Source of the DNA: Holacanthus passer
Lineage: Eukaryota; Chordata; Actinopteri; Pomacanthidae
Direction of reading: 5' to 3'
Length of the DNA stretch: 64,000 nucleotides
Assembly (NCBI GenBank): GCA_025331565.1
Contig: JAFREQ010000043.1
Coordinates: 3,357,001-3,421,000 of the forward strand
The position numbers were made by a program, and so were the translations under genes. A model generated the notes under the pieces. That model did not search any database. It was not told the DNA's origin and worked only from the letters and a program-made list of their open reading frames with translations. Shown here in pieces: positions 35,301-48,998 of this stretch. Every line of letters begins with the position of its first letter. The stretch's first letter is position 1.

Positions 35301-38300
35301 GGGATACACACAAGAGAGGGATGGAGAGAGCTGGAACAGACAGTGGCAGAAAAGTGGAAGAATGAGGAATGACTTAAGGAAAAAAGAGCAAAAGACAAAA
35401 ATGGAAAGGACACTAAAAGCAGCTGAAGTGTAAGAGAGAGAGAGGAAAGTGGGGAATCCGTCTTACTTAGGAAGCAGCATAAGCACTTCTAATCCGCTCA
35501 CTTACTGAGCCTGCAGCATGTGCAGAAACACACACATGCACTCACAAAAGCACACAAAGTAAATGTAGAAATAGAGACCAAGAATGTGACACCATAGCTG
35601 AAACAAACACATCGACGAGGCAGATACAGATCTGGTTTAGTTTCTCAATGTTGCTTATTTAACAACTGGTTTGTAAGTTTGTGACCATTAAACCTGTCCT
35701 TTGTCTTTGTGTGGCAGTGAGAGCCATTCGTCATCCTGTGTGTGTGTGTGTGTGTTTGGATGCTAGTGCAGAGCACGTTATTAAGTAGGTGAGATATTTG
35801 CTCATGTGCCTGCTGGCCGCTGCTTTGTGTTTGGAGCTGAGAGGAGAAGTTTGGACAGGAAATGACATTATCGTAATCTCACACGAGTCACCTTACTTCA
35901 CTTATAAATCTTTGAGTGCACTCTGAAGGATCTTAGTGTCTTTTTTTGGGCTAAATCTGTCATCATGATTATTGATGTCGATTAGGGGCGCTGATAAAAA
36001 TCTATTCTAATGCATTGTGATGTCTTGATGCAGAAAAGTCAAAAATTGGAAATTTGAAACCCAATTGTTCATTATTATAATCGCCTGTACCAATTCATTT
36101 GTGTCATGTTTACTTTCTAAGTAATAAGGCTAGTTCTTGAGTTTTGGTGAGAATGCTGAGCAACTGCAGACGGATATAATCTGATCAGATAATTTAGAAT
36201 TGCATTTTAGCCCTCTGAATGGGAATCAAATTGAATCATGAGGTGAGGAGATTCACACACCTAATGTGAAAACCAGAGAGTTCACTGCACCTTGGCATCT
36301 TCTCCAAACAACTTGACCATTATTGTGATTTAAGAAGTTGTAATGAGCTTCTAAGCTCCTGCAGTTTTATGGTTCCTGTCATTACCTGATAAATATCAAG
36401 TGCTCTTTGTGGTGATGGGGCAAGAGTTGAGCAAAACTGCAGACTCTTGAAATGTTTGTGGAAGATGGTAGCTTGTGCTCAAAACATTTTGTGACTTCAA
36501 ATTCCTAGAGAAGCTGCTTGTGTGGCACAGAAGCAGCTCAGTTTTTCATCATCTCCTCTGAACTGTTTCTGCTTGTTCCCTCAAGATTGAATGAATAGAA
36601 TTCTTCCCCCGCTGGCTCTCTCCAGCTCTCAGGTTTTTGTTTTTTTAAAAGAAAGGACAGAAATGCCAGAAAAGAAAGCGGCAGTGGGGGAAATTGAGAA
36701 CCAGCTGAGCTGTAACTGTGTGTGTCTTTACCAGCCGTGACCTTGGCAGAATGAGGAATTTCCTGAGACGCTGAGAACGGGTCTGTCACACAGTCAGTGC
36801 CACAGAAGAGCTGGTCAAGAGGCGGACAAAGAGAGATGGCGTGAAGTGAGGGGTGTCCCTCGTCTCTGGAAAGAGATTGGAGGGTGAGAGGGGTGGATAG
36901 CAAAGCATTGACAGTGACAGAGGAAGTCTTCCTCTACCGCTTGTCTGAGAGAGGAGGCAGGGGCAAATTAGAAACTCGATTCTCTCCCTCTTGAGCCGTG
37001 TTTCCTTCATTGTGTCAGTGTAGAAAAGATGAGGTCTCGGTGTGGAATGTGTGAGTCAGGAGGACGAGGAGTGGAAGGGATTGATGAGGAAGAGGGAAGG
37101 ATTTCCTGCAGCCATTCTCAATGGGTTAATCACAGGAAATAAACCAGGCTACACCAGACACATCTACACCGCCGCACAGTCACCACATCCTAAACCACTG
37201 GCTGAATGACTAACTTCCTAGTTGTCTGGACCAAACCAAATCATGCCAGGTTTTATTTGGACCTCAAAGCTATGATAACGGCTCAGGTGGTTTAGTGAAT
37301 CAGTTAGGACCAGTTAGAAGAGATCATGAGATGCTTTTGTTTGCTGTTGTACATAATTTATTCAGGGTTGCAACAACAGATATTTTCCTGATTGGTTAAT
37401 CCGGATATTATTTTCTTTAATAATCTAATTTAATCTGAAAAGGTCATTATGATTATTAATAATCTTCCATATTCAAATAACTTGCTTTATTCAATCAACA
37501 GTCTAACTTAATATGCAACAATGTTTGGTATTTTGGCTTTATAAATGACCAAAATATGAACAAATTATCCAAATAGACTAATTGATTATTCAACTAATTG
37601 TTTCAGCTGTAATTGTAGTGTAGAGTTGTGGTAGAAAGGCACAGGAGGAAAGACAGCCTTCAATAATTCAAACCAATGTAGGGGACACTCCTCCCCCTCG
37701 TAGCCCGTCTCTCCTGTCTTACTGGATAAAGGTGATTGACGTGATATAGTTACACATTCCTCTTCAATGGTCAGATGGGCTCCCCTTCGACTTTGAAATG
37801 GGGCCAAAGGCTTTTCTAAAAAAAATTCTGTCACATTCTCTTTCTTCTTTCTGGCAACCAAACATGGCAATTTGTCTTAATTACTTGTCTGTCAATGTTA
37901 GTGAAATGTCGCCTGCTGGTGCTTTAAGGGAAGAATCCAGCTGGTAATTTAATACTTGTACATGTTTTGGTGATACTCCAGAGGACTTTGCATCCCTGGG
38001 TTCACTCTGGTGTATGAATGATCAGCTGAACATAGATGACAATGATTGTCAACACTGAAGGCAACTGTGTCGCAGACAGGCTGCTCCGCTGAGCAAGTGG
38101 AGCTGTGTGTTGAAGCAAAGGCAGCAGATATTGCAGAAGTTGCAATAAACATCACAGTCTTCACAGATCACAGATCTATTTGTGTGATGAGTAGTAAGTA
38201 AGTACACCCAGTTTGCCTAAAGCTGAATACTCAGTTTACAGAATTTCACTCAATGGAGGCGAAAAGCAACAGCTTTTAAATCGGTTGCTATTCCGAAAAC

Positions 38301-41300
38301 ACAGCACGCATCTGTCTCATCTATCTTTCACTCCAACTCTGAATTGACATTTAGGGAATTATTACTTTAAAATGTAACAGCGGTACTAAAACTCACACTG
38401 TGGTGGTTAAATTTTACATTTAATCTGTGGTTCACATCAGATGCTGTAAATGACACCAAGACATGGTAGATACTCTCAATAAAATGTTTTATACATGACA
38501 ATGATCCATAATTCAACAATAATCGTGACTTTTTGTGGAATGAAGCTTTATCCACAGAAAGTAGCCACAGTCCATAAGGCTTTGTAGCCATAAGAAATCA
38601 TTTGCAGAAGGGGCAGAAGTCTGGCTTCTTCTTCATTGGCAACATTACTATTGCTCTCGCCTACACATAAACACCAAAAGTGAAGTTTGCATAGTTTGAT
38701 ATTTTATAATGATTGTGACCTCCAACCCCCAGTATCTTCTAAGGCTAAAAATAAGCCCTAAAATGTATTGCGTGTGAACACGAGTCATCGTCTGTACATG
38801 AAGTGGTTTAAATTGCTCTTTCTCAGTATGTTGTGGTGGCAGAAGATGCTGACCAAGAAATCATAGCATCCTTCGCAAGCTGTCATTTTGTTTGTTAAAA
38901 AGGTAGATTTATCTTTAGAGCTAATTTGTGGACATGTTTTTCTTTGACCACATAAGATTCCCAACAGTGGGCTTAAATGCCAACATTTAGAACTGGACGT
39001 TGAGACCTGCAGTGTAAATATTATTATTGTTTTCATGTCAATTACACCTTGCATTGCAGTTACTTTTTGAGTGCATTACATCAACCTTGAATACAAACAT
39101 GCAGCTTGTTTTTGTTCAGTGCCCACACTATAATCAAGACTCGTACATCTGACTGGACAGGATTTCATTTCTAGAAATTGGCGTATTGTGGTTGTGTTTT
39201 TTTTTTTTTTTTTTTTAGCGTTACAGCAGTGCTCACTAAGCTGACCTAAAGTGACATATGCCAGCACTCGCACCATACAGGCAAACAAATAACAAGAAAT
39301 TGCACACACACCCACTCGCACAGTGAACTAAATACTTTGAAACACTTACAAATTCACAAAGTCTTGGTCAGTGTGAGCTTTGCTCTCTGAATCCATAAAG
39401 ATGATGTGGCAGAGAAGGCATTCTGCCACTCTGACTGTGGGCGGCCTGTGTGTGTGTGTGTATGTATGTGTGTGTGAGTTTGTGTGTGTGTGTGTGTGTG
39501 TGGTGATCCTGACACTAGCCTATACTTTACTGTTCACTCTTGTCTGCATGTCACATAAGTTTTCCTACACATTACCATCCTCTGGCATTCATATATTATC
39601 CTAAGCAGCATTCTTCCTCCTCACTGTTTTTCTGTGCACCAGCATACATTTGTATCAGCCTACACACTGTAAGAGCATTTACATATTTGTGTGTGTGGCA
39701 TTTTGTTAATAATGATTTTATTTTTTACAGTATTATGTGCCAAGAACCTCGCAAAGAAAGACTTCTTTCGTAAGTACCTTTTTTTGTGCTCATTTTCATG
39801 TGCATGAATCTGTTCTGACAATTGGTATACATGATGAGTTGACGTGTTTCAATAAGGGTCTATGCGTGCCATGAAAACCAACGCTGTAAATAAATCAGCA
39901 TTGATGTTGCTCAGCTGCAGCGATCGACCCACAATCAGTTTTTGCCAGCTTAAGACTGTCAGGATTACAGTCTTATTTTCCACCATGCAACAATGAAATT
40001 ATGTACTCCAGATACATTAGATAACAGTGACAATCATACATTGTTATTCTTCTGTTATGAAAAATCTGCTAAAAGTCTGTAGTAGTAGAAATCTTGGTTT
40101 TGTTGTGTTATCTGCACTAAGTAAGCCAATTTAGACATCTCTAATACTTGGATATTATCTTCTTTGTGATTTAATGATGCAAACAATTAATTTGAACTGT
40201 GTGCATGCAGGCCTGCCAGATCCATTTGCCAAGGTTGTGGTGGACGGATCAGGTCAATGCCACTCAACAGACACAGTCAAGAGCACACTGGACCCCAAAT
40301 GGAATCAGCACTATGACCTGTGAGTGTCCTGCCCTGTACCCACAACTAATACACTGAATCAGTTTTGAAAGATGATGACGTGATTACATAATCAAGACAT
40401 AATACATAATCAATTATATAATCCAAAATGTTCTCTGTCTTTTACTTTTTACTTTTATTACTATTTAACAATAAAGATGTATATCTGTTTTTTTTGGTTG
40501 TTTTTCAAAAAAGAAAAACAGGTATTGCAAACATGTGGGATTGTCTCTCAATAAGGGACACTTTATACTTGAGCAAATATGATACTTTCTGCAAGTTTGG
40601 GCGACACTGATGTCACGCTGTGTTGAAAAGCATGCAGTAGACATGGGAGAATCTTACAGTGTGTCTGTTTTCTAGCTACATTGGAAAGACAGACTCCATC
40701 ACCATCAGTATATGGAACCACAAAAAGATCCATAAACGACAAGGGGCGGGCTTCCTGGGCTGCATACGACTTCTTTCCAATGCCATCAGCAGGCTAAAAG
40801 ACACAGGATGTAAGTCAGCCCTCTGATTTTAAACACCCAGAAATGCATACATGGCCACAAGAAATGGTTTAAATGCATTTCCTTTCTCCTCTTCTTCAGA
40901 CCAGCGTCTAGATCTATGTAAGCTCAACCCCTCTGACAGTGATGCAGTGCGGGGGCAGATTGTAGGTAAGACTGGACACACATGGTGCGTTATCTATGCA
41001 GATGACTCTCTCCACACTGTCATTTCTTTGACCTTTACCACCTTCATGTTCCCAGTGAGCTTACAGACACGAGACCGTATCGGCAGCGGAGGTCCTGTGG
41101 TGGACTGCAGAGGACTGTTGGAAAATGATGGGTGAGTGTGTCACCAGGAATTTACGCTGCCAACATTGTAATGTAGATTCAAGTTGTTTTCTCATATGAA
41201 CTATGAAGTAAGAAAATCACGGTTTGGACGGATTCGGACATCTGCATTCTCAAATACATCTCTGTAATGTATAAGGCATTATGTTCAGGGTAGCAGTGCA

Positions 41301-41477
41301 TGTGTGAATACGGCTTCAGTCTTATGTTCATGCCTCGGCTCTTCTCTGTCATCCTGGGATCCCACGTGAAGTAGGACTGTTGTGTTGCCAAATCAGTGTA
41401 GTCATAATTATCATTTGTTTGATCCTCTGCCGCTCTTTGTTACTCAAAATAAATAGCAGTCAACCTATCGTGTGATT

Positions 41478-41511
<34 letters not shown>

Positions 41512-44500
41512 CCTGTGTTTGAGGGGTGTTTCAGCGAAGAGCCGCTGCCGTACTCTGATCCCACTGGTGCAGCCGGGGGCGGGAACTGTCGGCTCGACTC
41601 GCCCAGTCAGGAGAGTCGTCTTCAGACACAGAGAATCAGAGGGCAGGACTCAAGAGGCCACGGCCACACCCCTCAAAACAGACCTCATGGGCACCAACCG
41701 CCTGACCTGCCAGAGGGATATGGTCAGTCAAACTGTTTGTTTTTATTTCACATCATTCTCTGACCAAAATTAGTTGTTCCTCTAAAACTCTCTTGTATTT
41801 ATAAAGTCATGTAACACCTTCCTTTCTTTTTTACAAACAGAGCAACGAACAACAGTGCAGGGCCAGGTGTACTTCCTTCACACGCAGACGGGCGTCAGCA
41901 CCTGGCACGACCCTCGGATACCTCGGTACGATCACACCTCCGACTTCACTTCTGTCTGGTCCAAGCATAACCTGAAATGAGATGAACCTTGAATAAACCT
42001 CATTGAGAAACTAGGCCATTGCAGCAGCAGAGAAGGAGGACATAGAGAAGAATATAACAAAATGAAAGAACAGGACAAATTGCCACACATGGGTTTTATT
42101 ATGAATTATACAGCATCTTTATAATGCTATAATTTAAAGAAAAATAGAGAAAGAAAAGAAGAGAAAGAAAATAGACCCCCACTTTCTTGTTAAGTAGCGC
42201 ACTAATTACACCAGCAGATTCAGAGAAAATCTCAGGTTATTCAGCCTCCAGGTTCTGGGTTTTAAGGTCAGTATGAGGGGTTAAGAACATACAGTATGTG
42301 GGGTCAGAAATGTTGGAGACAAGAGGTCTGGTTGAAGGTTGTAGTCTCCACGCACTGAATTGGTGCAGTGGATTTGTGCTGCTGGCTAAAGTCTCTCTAA
42401 AGTCTGATTCCTTGTTACTGGTGCAGGGACCTGGCCAGCGTGAGCTGCGAGGAGCTTGGGCCGTTGCCAGTGGGCTGGGAGGTCCGAAGCACCGTGTCGG
42501 GCCGGATCTACTTTGTGGACCACAACAACCGAACCACACAGTTCACAGACCCGCGCCTGCACACCATCATTAGGTACATGCACGCACACTTGAAATCCTC
42601 TCATGTAGGGCAAAATCAATCTACACCTGGGTGGCGGACATCCCTGACACACATAAATAAGACTAATCTGTCGTTAATCTAATCTCTCACAGCCATAATG
42701 CTGGACTCAGACCGGTTCTGAACATGACCTACTAACAGTCATCAGCTCTGTTAATGATGCTGAATCGTGTGATTTACAGAAATGTGGGCTTATGGTAGAT
42801 TTAGCTGCTCTGGGGCGAATGCACAGTGTATAATCCAGTCTGCTCTTTTTTTGTCTTTTCTCTCTTACAACTCTTTAACTCCCCTCCTGTCGTCTCTGCC
42901 CGATTCTCCTCTACTTCTTCCCACCTTCAGCCAGCAATCCCAAGCGAAGGAATCCTCCCAAGCCCCCCAAATGGATGTGGGGGGTGAGGAGGTTGGAGGT
43001 GGAGGAGTGGGTGGCGGAGGAGGAGGAGGAGATGGAGACGTGGCAGCGCGCTACGAGAGAGACTTGGTCCACAAGTTGAAGCTGCTCCGCCACGAGCTGT
43101 CCTTGCAACAACCTCAAGCGGGACACTGTCGCATCGAGGTGTCCCGAGAGGAGATCTTTGAGGTGGGTGTAAATGTCAAACCAGGAAGGAGCAAAAGTTA
43201 AAGAGTCACAAATGCGTCCATGGAAAAACATCAAAACAACATTTTACTCCCATGAACTGCACATAACCAGGCGATGATGCTGTCTGTCTCGCACACACGT
43301 GCAGATTGACCAGACATTTGTACAAATGCGTAACAGTCGAGCTATGAAAGCAGTATGGATGAAGTGGGAAGGTTCACATTCATACAGATGCATCCACACT
43401 TCATGACTCATGTACCAGCCATAACAGCCTATTCTTTGAGTGTCTTTCTCTGAAAAAAGCAGCCTATTAATAAACAGTCTAACAGAACATCACAGATATA
43501 AAGGGCTGTATTGTGGGTCACTAACTGTTTCTTTTGTCTGTGGTATGTGCGTGTGTCTGTTGTTCTGTGTTAATGTTGTGGGTGGATATAGGAGTCGTAT
43601 CGACAGATAATGAAGATGAGGCCCAAAGACCTGAAGAAGCGTCTGATGGTGAAGTTCAGGGGAGAGGAGGGCCTGGACTATGGTGGGGTGGCCAGGTAAT
43701 TTGTTTTTTTGTTTTTTTTACAGCAAATGCATCCGAGCATCAGCGTTTGCAGTCCATCTTTTCTCTCACTGCTAACTTGTACATTCATACATTAAGTCTT
43801 CTTTGTAGCTAATCAGATGTAACAGTAAATAGGACCTCAGAACTAACAAAGAAATACATTTGACATTTTTGGGGGCATTCCCTTTTACATTAATCTATTT
43901 ACAGAACTGACAGCTTAATATTTAGAGCAGTAAGATGGCCAAATATTTTAGTAAACATATTCCATCTATTAATCAAAGCTAGTTTTAAAAAGGAGGTTTC
44001 AGTGGACACATAGGCTTGTATTTTTCGGTTTCTAGCTAATGAATTTGTTAGCAAGTTTTGAACGTTTGTTAACGGTGTGGTGGTTGTCTGTAGGGAGTGG
44101 CTGTACCTGCTGTGTCATGAAATGTTGAACCCCTATTACGGCCTGTTCCAGTACTCCACAGACAATATCTACACACTACAAATCAACCCTGACTCGTCTA
44201 TCAACCCTGTGAGTACACACACGCACACACATTAACACTTATTAATTTCAGCACGGTTGAATTGGATAAAAGGAATCTCTCTGACCCTCCGTCTGTCCTT
44301 GTCTGTCTCTCCGTCTGTGTTACTGTCTTTCAGGACCACCTGTCATATTTCCACTTTGTGGGTCGTGTGATGGGCCTGGCAGTTTTTCATGGTCACTACA
44401 TCAATGGGAGCTTCACGCTGCCCTTCTACAAACAGCTGCTAGGCAAACCAATCCAGCTCAACGACCTGGAGACCACAGACCCGGAGTTGCACAAGAGCCT

Positions 44501-46202
44501 CGTCTGGATATTGTGAGCAAATGAGCCTGCAGAGAGCTTTTTTTTTTTTATTAACTGTTTCTTAGTTCATGTCCTGCACGTGCCCCCTCTTGAGTGTAGA
44601 CAGATTTTTGATTTCAGCGTTAACTTATTCCTGTGCTCTTTGTGCAGAGAGAACGACATAACTTCAGTCCTCGACCACACATTCTGCGTGGAGCACAATG
44701 CCTTTGGAAAGTTCTTACAACATGAGCTCAAACCTAATGGCCGCAATATTCCCGTCACTGAGGAGAACAAAAAAGAATATGTGAGGTAAGGGCGGTGAGA
44801 CAGTTATGTTCCATCTTGTGGGTGTTATCTAACTATGCCCTTGATGCAGAGTGTAAACAGTGTACCGTCTTGTCAGCAGAAAAAGCTCTTGTGCACAATA
44901 CCTTTGCCATTATTACAGTGTATTTATTTGGCCCATATCATTTTGTTTGTATCTTTCAGACTTTATGTGAACTGGAGGTTTATGCGTGGAATTGAAGCTC
45001 AGTTTCTGGCTCTACAGAAGGGATTCAGCGAACTCATCCCCCAGCACCTCCTCAAACCCTTCGACCATAAAGAACTAGAGGTGCGTGTGGCATCTGTGAA
45101 TCCAGTTTATCACTGAGAATGAACTGAGAAAGCTAAAATAAATAGATCTATGAATGTTGCAATGTTTTTGTTTCTAGTTTTGGTTACACAAAGAGAAGGA
45201 CAGTTGTCATATTATTTATCTTCTTATCGTTGCCTTGTCTTACTTCTGCTTCCCTCTGCCCCAAACATCTCACTGTCCTCCAGTTGATCATCGGTGGACT
45301 GGGGAAGATAGATCTTGCAGACTGGAAGACCAACACCCGCCTGAAGCACTGCACAAGTGAAAGCAATGTGGTGCGGTGGTTCTGGCAGGCAGTGGAGGCC
45401 TTCAGCGAGGAGAGGAGAGGACGCCTCCTGCAGTTTGTCACAGGCTCTACCAGGGTCCCGTTGCAGGGGTTCAAAGCGCTGCAGGGTGGGTCATGGACTG
45501 GCTCAGACACACACACACACACTTTAATATACACACATCAGCTGCTATGTTAATTTGATGCTAACATTCAGTCCTGGGGAAACATATACAAGACCACTTA
45601 CACCAACTAGCAGCATGATGACTATAGAAATTTGAGCTTAATTATTATACACTTTTTAAGGACATTTTGCTTGTAACAAGAAAATAAAGGGCGCAGTGTT
45701 GTGCACAGATACTTACAGACATAATATTTTATTTTATTATTCAGTTATACGAAGATTCATTTAGGCCTGCAACAAACAATTATTTTCGTGATCAATTATT
45801 CTATAGTTACATTTGCATGCAACTGACAAACTTTGATGATAGCTTTTACTATTTAATGACTGCTGAGTGTTCTGTGTACCAGAGTAGAGCAGTGATAACT
45901 AGAATGTATGTGTGTAAGGTTCTACAGGTTCTGCAGGACCAAGGCTCTTCACCATCCATTTGATAGACGCCAACACAGACAACCTGCCCAAGGCTCACAC
46001 GTGGTAAGTACACACAACAGAAGAACTTGCAGGTTTCTCTTTTGCTTAATATTTTCTGAAGTGTCAGGTTTGATGTCCCTAATTATTATTTTCTGTCTGT
46101 AGTTTTAACCGGATAGACATCCCTCCCTACGAGTCTTATGAGAAACTTTACGAAAAACTGCTGACGGCTGTGGAGGAGACCTGCGGCTTCGCTGTGGAGT
46201 GA
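32341..46202 (+). CDS. smurf1: SMURF1, C2-WW-WW-HECT E3 ubiquitin ligase, complete, 18 exons
   Basis: SMURF1 ubiquitinates BMP-pathway SMADs and RhoA. Exons are 32341-32395, 39731-39769, 40211-40319, 40676-40809, 40900-40965, 41056-41131, 41511-41722, 41841-41925, 42427-42573, 42931-43162, 43592-43695, 44094-44208, 44334-44512, 44648-44785, 44960-45080, 45284-45485, 45919-46003 and 46103-46202 (TGA). They total 2199 nt, 732 residues; the human short isoform has 731. The start MSNPGTRRNGSSIKIRL is identical to human. The C2 domain is at about residues 14-140, WW1 at about 226-258 (YFLHTQTGVSTWHDPR), WW2 at about 270-303 (YFVDHNNRTTQFTDPR), and HECT from about 390. The catalytic cysteine is Cys700 in AHTCFNRIDIPP, its codon split by intron 17. 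A poly-Gly stretch sits between WW2 and HECT. The optional inter-WW exon of human isoform 1 is absent. Confidence 0.98.
33690..34013 (+). repeat. Family A repeat, copy 2
   Basis: It shares with the copy at 3232-3549 the ordered motifs AATTGATTATTTGAC, CTACTGGTTCCATCTTGAAT, GACTGTTGGTCAGACA, GAAGACATCAGCATTGGCTT, and the end TCAGTTGCAACCCTAG. Confidence 0.65.
37364..37616 (-). repeat. Family A repeat, diverged copy 4
   Basis: It begins CAGGGTTGCAACAACAGATA and ends TTGTTTCAGCTGTAATTG, the mirror order of the family A termini. The middle is poorly conserved, so the call rests mainly on the ends. Confidence 0.45.
41481..41510 (+). promoter_or_regulatory. (GT)14-AG splice acceptor of SMURF1 exon 7
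   Basis: Fourteen uninterrupted GT units run directly into the acceptor AG. There is no pyrimidine tract between the repeat and the exon. The exon that follows keeps phase (GG|A CCT GTG TTT GAG) and matches SMURF1, so the acceptor is real. Confidence 0.85.
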
Positions 46203-46444
46203 TGAATCCACAACCAAACCAACATACACACAGTCACACTTGCGCTTGCACTTGCACACAACCTCTTTGACATTTTACATATGTACACACACATTGACAG
46301 AATATCGAGTATACGCAAAGTATACGGAGCGGCCAAGCATCACAAGGACACATGCGGTCTCTTGCCACCTCTTTGCCACCGAACTGTTGGGGGTTAAAGG
46401 AGGAAGCACAGCAGGAGGAGAAAAAAAGAAAAAGCAAGCAAAAA

Positions 46445-46450
46445 AATAAA
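46445..46450 (+). terminator. SMURF1 candidate poly(A) signal AATAAA
   Basis: AATAAA lies 243 bases after the SMURF1 stop, in an A-rich stretch and followed by T-rich sequence. Further AATAAA motifs downstream (for example near 47320) allow longer 3' UTRs. Confidence 0.5.
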
Positions 46451-48080
46451 GTATTTTAAAATTTTTTCAGATGTTTTGAAGAAGCATTTTTATCCTTCAG
46501 TTTTAACAAGCTATGATGTCATTCTTCAGAATGTCTTACGGCCACAGCGAATTCGACTCCCCAACATACTTGAGTCTCCGGACAGAATCAGCCAATCACA
46601 TGCGAGCCTGCGAACAGAGACTTTGAAAATCAGACGTGTGAAGAACATGATTGTCTTTCTGTCTGACGAGCTGATTGATTGACTAGTATTCATGCTTCAT
46701 GTTTAACCACTGTCGTGTATCAGAATGCGTGCATGTGTGCGCGTGTGTGTGTGAGAAAGAGAGAATGTGTGTGTGTGTGTGCGTGTCAGGCATGGCACCC
46801 GGTTACGCTGTAAAAATGATCAAAATGAGCCTGCTCCTCTGTTTGGTGACTTTTTGTCTCTTCCGTTTGTATCTGCGACCACTCTGATCCACTCTGATGT
46901 TTTATTATTTATTACTAAGTGATTACTGACCAAGCTGCTATATGCTCTACAGAGAGCCCACACTAATCTCTTCACCACCCCCTCTACCAGAGTTGAAGGG
47001 TCAATTCACTTGCAATTCAAGTAATCCACAAAGTGGGTTTTATTGAATTTTGTTACATTTTTTTTAACATTCATATGATTGCAGAGACATACTCTCTTGT
47101 CAGTGTATGAAAACTGTTAATGTTTTGGTGTTTTAAATACCATGTTACATTTATTTGATGTGAAAGGGATCGATCTTCCCAGCCCTAATTTTAAAAATCT
47201 AACTCTACTGACGTTATGGAGAGGTCTGAGGGCATGACCTGGATATTTAACAAAATGAGCCACGAGGAAGGAAAGAAGGAGTCAGTTTCAGGAATTCTTT
47301 GGTTGTATGTGACATGTATAATAAAATCTCACAAGCCTTTCATACATGTTTCATCATCCATTTCACCATCTTCCTTTTTTTCTTCTTTGTGTTTCTCCGC
47401 CTATCTTTTTCTCCATAGCCTGAATGTTAGAAAAAGTAGTCATTGTCCTCAAGACCACCATGAATGAACAAAGTCTCTTTGCAGTCATTAATCCTCCATA
47501 GAAGTGAATGAAATTTAAAAAAACAACCTAAATGTTAAGCAAACAATGTGGAAAAAAAGTTGGGATCTGTTGTAGATTGAATATTGAAGACTGTTAAGCA
47601 GTATGATTTCAATCTGCATTTTCTAGGTTCTGAGTTCACTGTGTAATGGATGCAAGAGTATTGTAACTTACTATGTACTAAACATTTATGAAAAAATACA
47701 ATGTAAATAAGATTATATTAAAAGAAATTAAATTGAAAATACATTCTTTGTGTTGTGTCCTTTATTCTCTGTGTATATATATGACTATAAATCAATCAGC
47801 AAATATCCACTGTATCTAATAGACTTAAGAAAATAATTGATGTTTTTTGATGGATTTAGTTTAAAAAATCATGTTGGCTCATCCCATTTGGAAATACAGA
47901 TTTAATAGTCTTTGATGTTTTGTCCCATTGTGATTTTGATTCAAATGATGGATATCATATATTATTTTTGAATCAATCTGCTGCTCTCGTGGCTTTTTTA
48001 CGTCTAAATAGAATCTATCCTTTGTCCAGCTCTTGGGTGTATTTTTGCCTTCAGCCTCACTTCTATCCCGAGGCCATGCT
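46451..48080. other. Spacer between SMURF1 and RNF216
   Basis: AT-rich, with a short TG tract near 46745-46785. It probably includes an extended SMURF1 3' UTR. No coding exon is visible. It ends at the CpG-rich RNF216 promoter. Confidence 0.55.
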
Positions 48081-48090
48081 TTACCTCTAG

Positions 48091-48150
48091 GACTACATTT
48101 CCCAGAGGGCCACCGCCTATACGTGGAGAATGGCGTCGTACGCGTGACGT
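48091..48150 (+). promoter_or_regulatory. RNF216 promoter with ZNF143/STAF-like and CRE-like sites
   Basis: GGACTACATTTCCCAGAGGG (48090-48109) closely matches the ACTACAnTTCCCAG core of the ZNF143 (STAF) site common in vertebrate bidirectional and housekeeping promoters. GTGACGTCG follows at 48144-48152. CpG density is raised locally. The assignment to RNF216 rests on position about 1 kb upstream of its ATG, with an untranslated first exon expected in between. Confidence 0.5.
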
Positions 48151-48159
48151 CGCTCCCTG

Positions 48160-48250
48160 TTCTTGTTTTGGCAGTTTGTTTCGATATTCACGGATTGTCA
48201 GTCCACCAAGAAGGCGTTTTAAACTGGTTGTCCGACACGGAGCTGCGGTA
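48160..48250 (+). other. Probable untranslated first exon of RNF216
   Basis: The ATG-containing exon starts at 49031, so an upstream exon is needed. A plausible donor is GGAGCTGCG|GTATTG near 48248. It lies downstream of the CpG-rich promoter. The boundaries cannot be fixed without transcript data. Confidence 0.3.
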
Positions 48251-48994
48251 TTGTACATTTCTGCATGTGCTTTTTTCATACATGGATCTTAGTCTGTCCA
48301 TTGTTGTGTCGAAGCATTGTTATGGTTAGAAATCCCGACAGAAGTGAGCTAACTACTTAACCTACTAGCTAGCTAGCAAGCCAAGCCAAGCTAATTAACG
48401 TTAGCTTAGCTGAGAGCAGTGGTTTGTTCTGTGTGTGCGTGTGTGTGTGCGGAAATGATCGATTGCTGTTCTGACATGTTTGTTTTTAACTACAGCATCT
48501 CAAACTTTAAGCTAACAGCACAGTGTTCAAACTAATGTCAGGGTGATGAATACAACGCAAGTCCATATAGCTTATATAGCAACATTGGCAGCTTCTCGCA
48601 AGTGTTAGCGTCTGCTGTGTGACAGCATTTCACATTCGCATTGATTTCATGCCGACTTTGATCAGATCTGGGCCAGCTGGGGCTGGGTTAGCAAGTAAAG
48701 ATGATGGAGGGAGTGTTTCATTATATTCTTGTGGGATCAACACTTCAAATCAACTTTCATTTAGCGAGCTAATGTTGGATCTTGTTGGTGACATAAATCA
48801 TAACCCTTGACCATGCTCCTCATCTTAGTTCTCTGCTTTATCATTAGCTTCCTCATGTCTATGAACCTTTGTCATAAGATTATTTATGGTACCAGGGTGG
48901 AGTTCAACCCTTCTCGAGTTTGGTAAATGGTATGACAAATCGTAAATTCTAAAGTGAAACCTATTTGTTGAAATTCCAGGGGAATACCAGCACT

Positions 48995-48998
<4 letters not shown>

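Larger units (their letters stand above)
32396..39730 (+). other. SMURF1 intron 1, 7.3 kb
   Basis: The largest intron in the window. It contains two family A repeat copies (33690-34013 and 37364-37616), a homopolymer T run near 39198-39218, short TG tracts including one at 39480-39502, and otherwise AT-rich unassigned DNA. I see no exon of another gene. Long first introns commonly hold enhancers, but no specific element can be supported here. Confidence 0.6.

Noticed and set aside
48033..48329. 98-codon open frame over the RNF216 promoter
   Set aside because: It spans the promoter and probable untranslated exon, and no protein resemblance is visible.
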